A stretch of DNA of 61,943 nt, taken from positions 281,911 through 343,853 of the forward strand of contig NZ_AOIP01000016.1 in NCBI RefSeq assembly GCF_000337535.1, in the 5' to 3' direction. The position numbers and the translations under genes were made by a program. The stretch's first letter is position 1; the number at the start of each line of letters is the position of its first letter. The notes under the pieces are model-generated. The model worked only from the letters and a program-made list of their open reading frames with translations. It was not told where the DNA came from and did not search any database. Origin of the DNA: Natrialba aegyptia DSM 13077. Its GTDB lineage: Archaea; Halobacteriota; Halobacteria; Halobacteriales; Natrialbaceae. Below, piece after piece: positions 1-8,522 of the stretch.

Positions 1-2
1 GG

Positions 3-1283
3 CGAACCGAATCGGCACTCGACCCGGCCGCCGCCGAAGTCCTCGGTCGAACGACCACCGACGCGCCGCTCGCCGCCGTCGTCGAAAAGCCGCGCACGGA
101 GACTGCGATCGAATCGCTGCGCGCCGAAGGCGTCTACGACGACTCGCGACGCGTGCGCGAGACCGATGCCGAAAGAATCGCGCTGCCGATCACCGAGCCG
201 CCCACCGAGACTGCCGTGCTCGATGTCGTCCGGCAACTCGATCCCGAACCGCGCACGACCGACCTTTCCGACCTGCTCGCCGAGCGCGGCTGGAGCGAGG
301 CTGCACTCGAGTCGATCCCGAACTCGTGGGCCGTCATCGGCTCGGTGATCCAGGTCACGGTTCCGGATGGATTTCCGGACGACCAAGACGGAACGCGAGA
401 GCGAGAACAGGGACGAGAACGGAAACGGGACCGAGAACGGGAACTCGGCGAAGCCCTCCTCGAACTCCACGGCGAAGCCGACAGCGTGATCGCGGACGAA
501 GGCATCGCCACCGAAGGCGAGGCGGGTCGCATGCGCGAACCGCGAACGCGGCACCTCGCCGGCGAGCGCGATACGGAGACGATCCACACGGAACACGGCA
601 CGAAGTACGGTCTCGATCCGACGGCAGTCATGTTCTCGCCGGGCAACCAGGCCGAGCGCGTTCGGATGGGTGAACGCTGTGCGCCCGACGAGCACGTCTT
701 CGACATGTTCGCCGGGATCGGCTACTTCACGCTGCCGATGGCCCGCGCCGGCGCGCGGGTGACGGCGACCGAGATCAACCCGACCGCGTTTCGCTACCTG
801 GTCGAGAACGCACTCTTGAACGACGTGAGCGAGCACGTCGACGCCTACATGACCGACTGTCGCGACCTGGCCGGCGAGATCGACGCCGATCGCGTCGTTA
901 TGGGCTACTACGGCAGCGGCGGCCGTTCAGACGGGGATACAAAAACGGAACCAACAACGGAATCGGGGACGAACGCGGAATCCATCTCTGAACACGAACC
1001 CCATTCCGAATCCGAGCCCGAACCCGAATCCGACCCCGAGTTCACCGCGAGAACAGACGCCGCCCACACGTTCCTCGACGACGCCCTCGACGCCCTCGTC
1101 CCCGGCGGGACCCTCCACTACCACGAGGCGACTCCCGAAACGCTGCTCTGGGAGCGACCGATCCGGCGCGTCGAAACCGCCATCGACGCCGCCGGCCGAA
1201 CGCTCACTGAACTCGACCACCGCCGCGTCAAGAGCCACAGCGCCGGTGTCGACCACGTCGTTCTCGACGCGACCGTCGAGTGA
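3..1283 (+). CDS. tRNA-wyosine aminocarboxypropyltransferase / Trm5-family methyltransferase, 5'-truncated by window edge
   Basis: The reading frame is open from the first bases, so the true start lies outside the window; 426 residues are visible. A class I SAM-binding domain is clear: motif I DMFAGIGYFTLPMA (about residue 230), then ATEIN (motif II) and VVMGYYG at the motif IV position. Trm5 m1G37 methyltransferases carry an N-P-P-like motif there, whereas archaeal TYW2/Taw2 enzymes carry an MGY-type motif, so I favour Taw2, which transfers the 3-amino-3-carboxypropyl group from SAM onto the modified base at position 37 of tRNA-Phe. A Trm5-like methyltransferase is the alternative. Two low-complexity insertions are odd: an E/R-rich one encoded at about 395-450 and an S/E/P-rich one at about 935-1045, directly after MGYYG and before FLDDALDALVPGG. 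Confidence 0.8.
   Translation, partial: RTESALDPAAAEVLGRTTTDAPLAAVVEKPRTETAIESLRAEGVYDDSRRVRETDAERIALPITEPPTETAVLDVVRQLDPEPRTTDLSDLLAERGWSEAALESIPNSWAVIGSVIQVTVPDGFPDDQDGTREREQGRERKRDRERELGEALLELHGEADSVIADEGIATEGEAGRMREPRTRHLAGERDTETIHTEHGTKYGLDPTAVMFSPGNQAERVRMGERCAPDEHVFDMFAGIGYFTLPMARAGARVTATEINPTAFRYLVENALLNDVSEHVDAYMTDCRDLAGEIDADRVVMGYYGSGGRSDGDTKTEPTTESGTNAESISEHEPHSESEPEPESDPEFTARTDAAHTFLDDALDALVPGGTLHYHEATPETLLWERPIRRVETAIDAAGRTLTELDHRRVKSHSAGVDHVVLDATVE
990..1040 (+). repeat. Hexanucleotide-periodic tract (GARYCC-like) inside Taw2-like gene
   Basis: About eight imperfect hexamers of the form GAACCC/GAATCC/GAGCCC follow each other in frame and encode alternating Glu-Pro and Glu-Ser pairs. 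They lie in an insertion placed after the MGYYG motif of the methyltransferase fold. The same kind of hexamer occurs in the tail of the UPF0200 gene near 60.8 kb. Confidence 0.7.
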
Positions 1284-1586
1284 GGGTCCTGCGGAACGTG
1301 CTGTCGCTTCCGTTGTGAGACTCGCTGTTGACCCTGAGCGGTGCAGTTAGAACCATTACATATCCGAAACTCGAGTTTTCAGAGACTGAGTAGCGGCTTG
1401 AGCGAGGAGAACGGCTGAAAACGAGAGTAGACGGTCGGTAACGCGAATTATTGCGCGCGTTTACCCTTACTACACATATACTTTTTGGCCGATTTCTACC
1501 GTAGAGAATGGTTATTACCATTTAACGAAATATTCATTAGAGTGTGACTGTGTCGCAAAAGAAAACGTTGCGACACAGACAGAGAC
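1284..1586. other. Intergenic leader of the S8 protease gene
   Basis: No gene is visible in these 303 bases. The stretch is AT-richer than its surroundings, with TATA-like sequence around 1470-1480 (ACATATACTTTTT) and a palindrome AATGGT-TATT-ACCATT at about 1507-1522. It ends in a strong hairpin just before the start codon, listed separately. It probably carries the promoter and 5' leader of the protease gene. Confidence 0.5.
1550..1576 (+). promoter_or_regulatory. Perfect 9-bp inverted repeat (hairpin or operator) before protease start
   Basis: GTGTCGCAA (1550-1558) and TTGCGACAC (1568-1576) form a perfect 9-bp inverted repeat with a 9-base loop, ending 10 bases before the ATG at 1587. It could be an RNA hairpin covering the ribosome-binding region, an operator, or both. 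No function can be assigned from sequence alone. Confidence 0.45.
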
Positions 1587-4500
1587 ATGAGTCGACACAC
1601 ATCGAAATCAGCGGTAATACGGAGTATGGCAGTCGTCTTTGCCCTCCTCATGATCACGTCGGTCCCGGCAATGGCGGGGATCAGCGGATCGAGCGGGGCA
1701 ACGGAGACATCACAATCAGCACCGGCGGACGCTATCGAGGAGTCGCTCCGCACAGCGGACGGCACGACCGAGATGATCGTCCGGTTCGAGAGCGCAGACA
1801 CCGCCGCTGCGACGAGTTCAGCCGATGCCGTCGAGATGATGCAATCGCAGGCTGACAAGTCGCAGGTGAAAGCCCAGAATTGGGCGGCAGAGACTGACGG
1901 CGTCGAGTTCGTCGAGAGCTTCTGGATCGCGAACGCGGCGCTGCTGGAGGTCGACACGGACGAAGTGTCGCCGAAGGAAGTGCTTCGGTACACCGGTGGC
2001 GAGCGCGTTCACGAGAACTTCGAGCTGTCGCTCCCGGAGAGCCAGTCCGACGCTGACGAGAGCTACTCGCCGGCCAACGAGAGCGCCAACGTCACGTACG
2101 GCCTCGACATGATCAACGCGACCGAGGTCTGGGACGAACACGACACCCAGGGCGGGGGCGCTGGCGTCGCCGTGCTCGACACCGGCGTCGACGGCGACCA
2201 CCCGGACATCGATATCGCCGACGAGAACTGGCAGGAGTTCGATAGCAACGGCGAGCCCGTCGACTCCGAGCCGAACGACGGCCAGGGTCACGGCACGCAC
2301 GTGAGCGGCACGGTCTCCGGATCGGACGATCCGGCCGGCGACGTGCCCGCCTTCGGCGTCGCACCCAACGCCGAACTCTACCACGGGAAGGTGCTCGACG
2401 ACAGCGGCGGCGGCACGTTCGCCCAGATCATCGCCGGGATGGAGTGGGCCGTCGACGACACCGACGCCGACGTGGTCTCGATGAGTCTCGGCGCGGACGG
2501 CTACGACAGCCAGATGATGGAACCGTCCGAGAACGCCCGCAACGCGGGCGTCGTGCTCGTGACGTCCGCCGGCAACTCCGGCAACGGCATCAGCGGCGTG
2601 CCGGGGAACATCTATCCAAACTTCGCGAGCGGTGCCGTTGACGCGGAGCACAACGTCGCCTCGTTCTCGAGCGGTGAAGAGATCGAGACGGCCGAGGCCT
2701 ATCCCGACGCGCCCGAGTACTGGCCCGACAACTACACGGTGCCGAACGCTGCAGCGCCCGGCGTCGACGTGCTGAGTTCGGTGCCCGGCGGCGGCTACGA
2801 CGACACCTACTCGGGAACGTCGATGTCCGCACCGCACCACGCGGGGGCGTTCGCGCTGATGATCGCCGCCTCCGGCGGCGACGCCGACCGCGAGATGCTC
2901 TACGATGCGATGGAGGAGACCGCCTGGAAACCGGCCGACTGGGACGAACCCGACGACGAGTACGACACCCGCTACGGCATGGGTATCATCGACGTCGCGG
3001 CCGCGACGAACATGGTCGCACTCGACAGCGGAATCGACGGCACCGTCACGGACGCCGCCGGTGAGCCGATCGAGGGCGCAACCGTCGCCATCGAAGACGG
3101 TCTCGAGACCGAAACGGACGCGAACGGTGAGTACAGCCTGGTCGCTCCGGCCGGCACCCACACCGTCACCGTCGACGGCTTCGGCTACGAGTCGACCAGC
3201 GCCGACGTGACCGTCACCGAAGAAAACACCACCGTCCAGGACTTCGAACTCGCCGACGCGCTCGACGCCGAACTGGCCGACGGCCAGCCCGACGGCGTCG
3301 AAGGCGGCGATGCGATCAACGTGACGACGACCGTTGCGAACGCCGAAACGGTCACCGTCGACCTCGCGGGCGACTACGACCCCGCGGACGCGACGCTGTA
3401 CGTCGAGGGTGAGGAAGCCGCCTTCGGCGAACCGATCGACCTCGGCGGACCGATCTCGGGCGACCTGACGATCACCGTCGAAACGACCGAAGACACCGCG
3501 GGTGAACTCTCGCTCGAGCAGACGATCGGCGGCATGGGCGACGAACTGACCGTAAGCACCGGTCCGACGATGGTCTTCGAGGAGTACGTTCCCGTCGCCG
3601 TCGTGGACGACGCCGGTGCCCAGGGAGAGGCCGTCGCCGACACGCTCGACGGTTCGCTTCCGGAAATGTACGATCCCGTCGTGACGACGTCCGAGGACGC
3701 GATGGACGGCTACGACGTGATCGTCGTGCAGAACATCGAGACGGCGAACGCAGACGAGTTCGTCAGCGCGACCGAAGGGGGCGACACCGGCGTCGTCTAC
3801 CTCGATCAGTGGGGCGACGGAAGTAACGGCGTTCCGGCCCACTCCGAAGCGACCGGCGAGCCGGAATCCACGTTCGAGGACGACCTCGTCTCGCCACCGC
3901 TCGGATACGAACTGACCGCCGACCACGAGATCTTCGAGGGCGTCGGTGAGGCCGGCGATACCGTCGACCTCCACAACGCGCTCTTCGGCGATCACACCTG
4001 GTTCGAGGGCACCGAGTACGACGTGCTCGCGGAGACGACCGTCACCGGAGAGTCGGTCGGGTCCGGCTTCGCCGTCGACGACGAGAGTTCGACGATCCTG
4101 GCGTCGAACCTGGGATACACGGCCTTCGTCACCGGCGGTGACTACACGGCGGACGCCGACGCGATCCTGTCGAACTCGGTCGAGTACCTGGTTTCGGGTG
4201 CCGACGAGCAGGAGAGCGCCCTCATGTTCGGCGAGGGCGACTACATGGGATCCATTGGCGAGACGACGACGGTCGAGATCAACACGAGCGCCGAGGCCGT
4301 GGCCGGCTACGAGACGCAAGTCCACTTCGATCCCGACGTCGTGCAGGTAGAGGGCGTCGAAGGCGTCGACTTCGCGGACCCGGTCACGAGTATCGACAAC
4401 GAGAACGGCACGGTCTCGCTCGCACAGGCCCAGAGCAGCACCGAAGCGATGCCGACCCTCGCCGAGATCGACTTCGAGTTCGTCGCCGAGAGCGATACCG

Positions 4501-4799
4501 AAACCGACCTCGTGTTCGACGAGGACAACACCTACCTCAACGACGAAGCGGGCGAGGTCAACGTCACGCTGGTCAACGGAACGATCGCGTCGGCTTGGCC
4601 CGGTGACGTGAACGCCGACGGGACGGTCAACACGCTTGATGCGACGTTCACCCAGCAGTATCTCAGCGGCGAGGAACCGAACGGCACCTTCCACGAGGAA
4701 CTCGCCGACATGAACGATAACGGCGAAGTCGATGCCGGCGACGTGACGAGCATCCTCGAGGAGATCGTCAACACGCACGGTATCCAAGCACTCGCGTAA
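1587..4799 (+). CDS. Secreted subtilisin-like (S8) protease with cohesin and dockerin modules
   Basis: The protein has 1070 residues. An N-terminal signal peptide is followed by an I9-like propeptide (about residues 50-150). The S8 catalytic domain (about 170-470) has Asp in AVLDTGVDGDHPDI, His in GHGTHVSG and Ser in GTSMSAPHHAG. Next are a carboxypeptidase-regulatory-like beta domain (GIDGTVTDAAGEPIEGATV, about 480-550), a glutamine-amidotransferase-like region (VAVVDDAGAQGE onward, about 670-870), a cohesin-like domain (about 880-1000) and a C-terminal dockerin-like domain with two Ca-binding loops (GDVNADGTVN and DMNDNGEVDAGD). It is predicted to be extracellular. The cohesin and dockerin suggest non-covalent assembly with itself or with the anchored cohesin protein next door. 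No membrane anchor is visible at the C-terminus. The ATG at 1587 starts a good signal peptide. Confidence 0.93.
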   Translation: MSRHTSKSAVIRSMAVVFALLMITSVPAMAGISGSSGATETSQSAPADAIEESLRTADGTTEMIVRFESADTAAATSSADAVEMMQSQADKSQVKAQNWAAETDGVEFVESFWIANAALLEVDTDEVSPKEVLRYTGGERVHENFELSLPESQSDADESYSPANESANVTYGLDMINATEVWDEHDTQGGGAGVAVLDTGVDGDHPDIDIADENWQEFDSNGEPVDSEPNDGQGHGTHVSGTVSGSDDPAGDVPAFGVAPNAELYHGKVLDDSGGGTFAQIIAGMEWAVDDTDADVVSMSLGADGYDSQMMEPSENARNAGVVLVTSAGNSGNGISGVPGNIYPNFASGAVDAEHNVASFSSGEEIETAEAYPDAPEYWPDNYTVPNAAAPGVDVLSSVPGGGYDDTYSGTSMSAPHHAGAFALMIAASGGDADREMLYDAMEETAWKPADWDEPDDEYDTRYGMGIIDVAAATNMVALDSGIDGTVTDAAGEPIEGATVAIEDGLETETDANGEYSLVAPAGTHTVTVDGFGYESTSADVTVTEENTTVQDFELADALDAELADGQPDGVEGGDAINVTTTVANAETVTVDLAGDYDPADATLYVEGEEAAFGEPIDLGGPISGDLTITVETTEDTAGELSLEQTIGGMGDELTVSTGPTMVFEEYVPVAVVDDAGAQGEAVADTLDGSLPEMYDPVVTTSEDAMDGYDVIVVQNIETANADEFVSATEGGDTGVVYLDQWGDGSNGVPAHSEATGEPESTFEDDLVSPPLGYELTADHEIFEGVGEAGDTVDLHNALFGDHTWFEGTEYDVLAETTVTGESVGSGFAVDDESSTILASNLGYTAFVTGGDYTADADAILSNSVEYLVSGADEQESALMFGEGDYMGSIGETTTVEINTSAEAVAGYETQVHFDPDVVQVEGVEGVDFADPVTSIDNENGTVSLAQAQSSTEAMPTLAEIDFEFVAESDTETDLVFDEDNTYLNDEAGEVNVTLVNGTIASAWPGDVNADGTVNTLDATFTQQYLSGEEPNGTFHEELADMNDNGEVDAGDVTSILEEIVNTHGIQALA

Positions 4800-4930
4800 G
4801 CGACCGACGGCACAGTCTACGAAACACACCATCGAATCGCCACGTGGCGATTCCGTCTGTACCCGCGGGTCGTACTAGGACCGACCTCGCGGCCGCAGGC
4901 TGCAGAGAACTCACATTATTTCCAGATCCA

Positions 4931-5923
4931 ATGACACGTACGAGATTGACGCCACGACTGTTCGTTCTCACACTGATCGTCGTCCTCGTGACGACAGCGA
5001 TGGCCGCGACGGCAGCGACGGCGGCGACGCCCGTCTCCGAAACGGACGCGGACGCACAGCCGACGATCCACACGACCAGCGACCAGGGCGCACTGCTTAC
5101 GACCAATGCGGACGAGACGCTCACGCTCGAGGTCCTCGAGGAAACCGACGAGACCATCACCGTCGCCATCTCCTCGACGGCCGCCGATACCGCCGGCTTT
5201 CAGGCGAACCTGAGCTACGATCCCGACGCGACGAGCGTCGCTGACTTCGCGTTCGAGGATCTCGACGGGATGGCCGAGGACAACGTCGACCCCGACACCG
5301 GTCACCTCTTCCTGACCGAGTCCGTCGTCGGAGCCGACAGCCTCGACGAACCGACCCTCGCAACGGTGACGTTTACCGTCGGCGAGGACGGCCTGGACGA
5401 ACTCGAGTTCGTCGACGACGACTCGCTCGTGAGCGACAGTGACGGCGAGGTAATCAGTGGCGAAGACGATGGCGACGACGGCGAGTCGCCGCCTGCAAGC
5501 GGTGGCGGTGGTAGTAGCGGTGACGACGATAGCTCCGGGAGCAGCGGTGGGGGCGGCGCTGGAACGAGTGATAACGGCGACGGAAACGGAGACAACACTG
5601 ACGATACCGACGGCGGCAACGAAACGGATGACGGAGCGGCCGACGGCGGGTCGGACGAAACGGGCGACAGCGACGGTGACGGAAGCGCCGGCGACGATGA
5701 CGATGCCGGAGCGACCGATGGCGACGACAGCGACGGCGATGCAGAGAGCGATGGCGACGACGGCGGGGAAAGCGACGACACGGACGGCGAAACGACCGAC
5801 GACGGGAACGGTAGCGACGGCGAGGGAAGCGACGGACTGCCGGGCTTCACCGGTGGCATCACGCTCGGCGTGCTGGTAGCCGTCCTGGCCGTTCTCGGTG
5901 CGACGACGCGCCGGCGGGACTAA
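4931..5923 (+). CDS. Cell-surface cohesin-domain protein with acidic linker and PGF-CTERM-like anchor
   Basis: The protein has 330 residues from the ATG at 4931, chosen because it begins the signal peptide MTRTRLTPRLFVLTLIVVLV; an upstream GTG at 4844 would add unlikely sequence. A cohesin-like beta domain (ITVAISSTAADTAGFQANLS onward, about residues 70-170) is followed by about 120 residues of Gly/Ser/Asp low complexity and a C-terminal LPGFTGGITLGVLVAVLAV segment with a TTRRRD tail. That is the layout of archaeosortase-processed PGF-CTERM proteins, although PGF is followed by TGG here. It lies 131 bp downstream of the cohesin/dockerin protease on the same strand, so it is a plausible cell-surface receptor for that protease (inference). 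Confidence 0.85.
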   Translation: MTRTRLTPRLFVLTLIVVLVTTAMAATAATAATPVSETDADAQPTIHTTSDQGALLTTNADETLTLEVLEETDETITVAISSTAADTAGFQANLSYDPDATSVADFAFEDLDGMAEDNVDPDTGHLFLTESVVGADSLDEPTLATVTFTVGEDGLDELEFVDDDSLVSDSDGEVISGEDDGDDGESPPASGGGGSSGDDDSSGSSGGGGAGTSDNGDGNGDNTDDTDGGNETDDGAADGGSDETGDSDGDGSAGDDDDAGATDGDDSDGDAESDGDDGGESDDTDGETTDDGNGSDGEGSDGLPGFTGGITLGVLVAVLAVLGATTRRRD

Positions 5924-6112
5924 CGGCTCCCGTCTGTGACGGTTTTCGTTGATTTGGCTATTTTGTGGTTTCAACGGGTTTGATTAGTTGACAACACGGA
6001 TACAGACGAGTTCAGTGCAACTCGACGAGCGATTACGGGGGCGTCGGCGACGACGAACGCGACGTCGACGACGGACGTGACATTCATACGATCGGAGCGA
6101 ATCATGGGAACC

Positions 6113-6196
6113 ATGAACCGAAACCAGATCATCGCGCTCGTCTTCGCGTTCCTCATGGTGACCTCGGTGTTCGCGGGCGTTCTCGCTGCATTTTAG
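6113..6196 (+). CDS. 27-residue peptide resembling an isolated surface-protein signal sequence
   Basis: The ATG at 6113 opens a 27-codon frame (MNRNQIIALVFAFLMVTS then VFAGVLAAF, stop TAG). An in-frame ATG at 6104 would add three residues. The hydrophobic core VFAFLMVTSVFAG closely resembles the leader of haloarchaeal S-layer glycoproteins (TIGR04207 type) and the start of the protease at 1587, but no mature protein follows. Short stand-alone peptides of this sort are annotated as surface glycoprotein in some haloarchaea. A weak TATA-like TTCATACGA lies about 26 bp upstream, which would suit a leaderless transcript. A decayed gene start is the alternative. Confidence 0.5.
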   Translation: MNRNQIIALVFAFLMVTSVFAGVLAAF

Positions 6197-6335
6197 CGCG
6201 GGTACCGAGCCGGATTCGAAGACGAAACGCAAACGCCGATCGGATGACGGACGGGATGGGACGTCCGCGCCGGGCAGCGCAGGGCGCATCGCTGGCGGGC
6301 AGCGATAGGTAACACGAGAGGGAGCGTCGGCTTTC

Positions 6336-6449
6336 ATACGGACTGCTGTCAGTGCCGGGACAGCCCCACCCGTCCTGTGGCTTGGCACCCTCCATACTGG
6401 CGTCCTCCGTCCTGCGAGTGTGCCGAGAAATCAGTACAGCAGTCCGTAT
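6336..6449. mobile_element. Palindromic element, copy 1 (long, diverged)
   Basis: The 114-bp segment is bounded by a perfect 14-bp inverted terminal repeat, ATACGGACTGCTGT at 6336 and ACAGCAGTCCGTAT ending at 6449, the same termini as copies 2-4. The interior is diverged but keeps inverted GTGCC/GGCAC arms around CCCGTCCTG, recalling the CGCCCGTCCTGCG core of the other copies, and CGTCCTGCG recurs near 6406. It ends 12 bp from the stop of the helicase gene, so it lies at a gene 3' end. Confidence 0.7.
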
Positions 6450-6461
6450 CAGTAACCCGAG

Positions 6462-8342
6462 TTACGAACCGTCCGTTTCCCAGACATCGGCGAGCGGACT
6501 CGACGACGAACGCGACGAGTTCGATGAACTCGATGAACTCGTCGCGGAGTTCGACGACCGGCCTGATCGGTGCGGTCGGCTCCCGGAACGGCCGCGACGA
6601 CGCGCGTTCGTTTCTCCATTTGTTGAACGCCCCGTACCGCTTCCAGCGCGGGCGGCCTGCGGATCGAACGCCGGGAGGTCAGGGCGGGTCATACGATCGA
6701 CCTGCGCACTGAACCAGTCCGGCGTGTCCGTGCGAGCGCGGTCGAACAGATCGAGGAGACTCGAGTCCGCGAGGTAGGTCGCGCCGTGGTCGTCCGGCGC
6801 GCGGACGACGCGCCCGCAGGCCTGGATGATGGTTCGTAACGCGGTGCGGTAGTACCAGGCCCACTGGCCCTCTTCGAGTCGGTGGGCGACCCGCGAATCG
6901 CCGGTGTTGAGATACGGCGCTTTGCAGAGGACCTGCCAGCGACAGAGGTCGCCCTTCAGATCCAGCGCCTCCTCCATTTTCACCGAGAGAAAGACATCAG
7001 GGTCGTCGCTTGCCTTCCACTCCTCTAAGTCGGCGTCGCGGCCGTCGCGATCGTGAACTCGGATGCGGTCGCCGACGCCGAAATCGCACAGGAGTTCGGC
7101 GAGCCGTTCCTGAATGTCGTAGGAGTGGGCGTGAATCAGCCCCTTTTCGTCGGGGTGGCGCTGCATGAGACGGACGATGGTGCGGGCGATGTCCGGCGTC
7201 GTTTCGTCCCGGTGCTCGTAGGTCATCTTCCCCTGCGTCACGTCGTACAGCGGCCGGTTTTCGACGGGAAAGGTGTGGCCCACGTCGACCAGCGCGACGG
7301 CTTCGGGGTCGAGTCCGACCTGCCGGCAAAAGGCCGCCTTATTGAGGATGGTCGCCGAGAGGAGGGCGAACTTGTTCCCGCGGTCCCAGACGGTGTGTGC
7401 GAGGTACTTCTCGGGGTTCATCGGTTTGATGGTCAGGGGGCCGCCCCGCGCCTCGTCGGTGTCGTCGTCCGTTCCGTCGCCGGTATCGCCCGCGTGCGGC
7501 TCGGATTGATCGACCAGCCACGTCGTCGGACTCTGCGGGTCGCGGTAGTCCGAGACGAACCAGTCGAGTTCGCCGATGAGTTCCTGCAGGCGGTCGCGTT
7601 CGCGAACTTCGCGTGGCGACAGCGACTCCTGGGAGAGGAGGTCGTCCTTCCGGCGGGTGCAGGTCTGTTCGAGGTTTTCGGCGTAGCGGACGGCGCGTTC
7701 GATGCCGTCGATCTGCGGGACGCGCAGGTCGTCCCAGAAGGGGACGGTTCGGGGGCCGAGTTGGATCGTCGCGTACATTTCGGCCCACTCGGCGAGGCCG
7801 TGGGCTTCGTCGATGACGACGACGTCGCGCTTGCGAAAGACCTCGCTGCCGGCGGTCTGCATGAAGTACGCGAGCGTCATCGCCGCGATTTCCCGGTTCG
7901 AGGCGATGGCGCGGTCCGAGAAGTACGGACAGCGGTGTTTGACCGAGCAGTCGTAGCCGCGCTCGCGAACGCAGGGTGCCTGGTTGACCGGCGTGTTGCG
8001 CTCTTCGGGGAGGATGCAGGTGTAGTTCGATTTGCCGCGAATGACGTTCAGGTCGGCGAGCAGGTCGTCGGCCGCAACGTCGTCGAGTTGAGACACCTGC
8101 GGCGTCGTGTAGTAGGCTCCCGTGGCCTCGCTCGGGTCGGCGTCCTCGACGGTCCGGGCACAGCCGGCGACGGCGCGGGCCAGAAGGGACTTGCCGCTGC
8201 CGGTCGGCGCGCGAACGAGCACCACGTCGTTGCCGGCCGCGAAGGCATCGCGAATGTCGCGGAGCGCCTGCTCCTGGTTCCCGCGGTAACTGGGGGCTGG
8301 AAAGGCTTCGAAGAGCCGATCGGGATTCACCGTCTGACTCAC
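6462..8342 (-). CDS. XPD/DinG-type superfamily 2 ATP-dependent helicase
   Basis: The protein has 626 residues. Walker A APTGSGKS is near residue 45, DEAH (VVVIDEAHGLAEW) near 175, and motif VI IIQACGRVVRAPDD near 500. Four cysteines between Walker A and DEAH (YTCILPEE, APCVRERGYDCSVKHRC) are placed like the [4Fe-4S] cluster ligands of XPD, FancJ and DinG. These helicases unwind DNA in 5'-3' direction, in repair or in resolving structured DNA. The C-terminus carries a basic and serine-rich tail (NSATSSSSSSNSS) typical of the low-complexity tails in this window. It is transcribed alone; palindromic element copy 1 follows its stop. Confidence 0.92.
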   Translation of the reverse strand: MSQTVNPDRLFEAFPAPSYRGNQEQALRDIRDAFAAGNDVVLVRAPTGSGKSLLARAVAGCARTVEDADPSEATGAYYTTPQVSQLDDVAADDLLADLNVIRGKSNYTCILPEERNTPVNQAPCVRERGYDCSVKHRCPYFSDRAIASNREIAAMTLAYFMQTAGSEVFRKRDVVVIDEAHGLAEWAEMYATIQLGPRTVPFWDDLRVPQIDGIERAVRYAENLEQTCTRRKDDLLSQESLSPREVRERDRLQELIGELDWFVSDYRDPQSPTTWLVDQSEPHAGDTGDGTDDDTDEARGGPLTIKPMNPEKYLAHTVWDRGNKFALLSATILNKAAFCRQVGLDPEAVALVDVGHTFPVENRPLYDVTQGKMTYEHRDETTPDIARTIVRLMQRHPDEKGLIHAHSYDIQERLAELLCDFGVGDRIRVHDRDGRDADLEEWKASDDPDVFLSVKMEEALDLKGDLCRWQVLCKAPYLNTGDSRVAHRLEEGQWAWYYRTALRTIIQACGRVVRAPDDHGATYLADSSLLDLFDRARTDTPDWFSAQVDRMTRPDLPAFDPQAARAGSGTGRSTNGETNARRRGRSGSRPHRSGRSSNSATSSSSSSNSSRSSSSPLADVWETDGS

Positions 8343-8487
8343 GGACCGGCCGACTCCTAAAGGCTACGGAGCGTCGCTCGCGCTGAACCGTTCGGCTGCA
8401 GTGACCGAGTTCAGGCGAGCGATCGTGAACTCGTCAGTGCGGATCGAATCGGCGGTAGGCGCTGGATACTCGGGGGTAACTGACCGA

Positions 8488-8496
8488 TTACAAATA
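8488..8496 (+). promoter_or_regulatory. TATA-like box upstream of tRNA-like gene
   Basis: TTACAAATA is centred about 31 bp before the predicted 5' end of the tRNA-like gene at 8523, the spacing expected for an archaeal TBP site. It supports real transcription. Confidence 0.5.
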
Positions 8497-8522
8497 CGGA
8501 TTCCGTCCTCGGATTGACGTGC

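Noticed and set aside
1818-4832. A 1004-codon open frame on the minus strand opposite the S8 protease
   Set aside because: Long antisense frames are common in GC-rich haloarchaeal genes; this one is Arg/Val-rich, has no domain and mirrors a well-supported protease.
5302-5862. A Ser/Pro-rich minus frame opposite the cohesin protein linker
   Set aside because: It is the shadow of the Asp/Gly repeat linker on the other strand.
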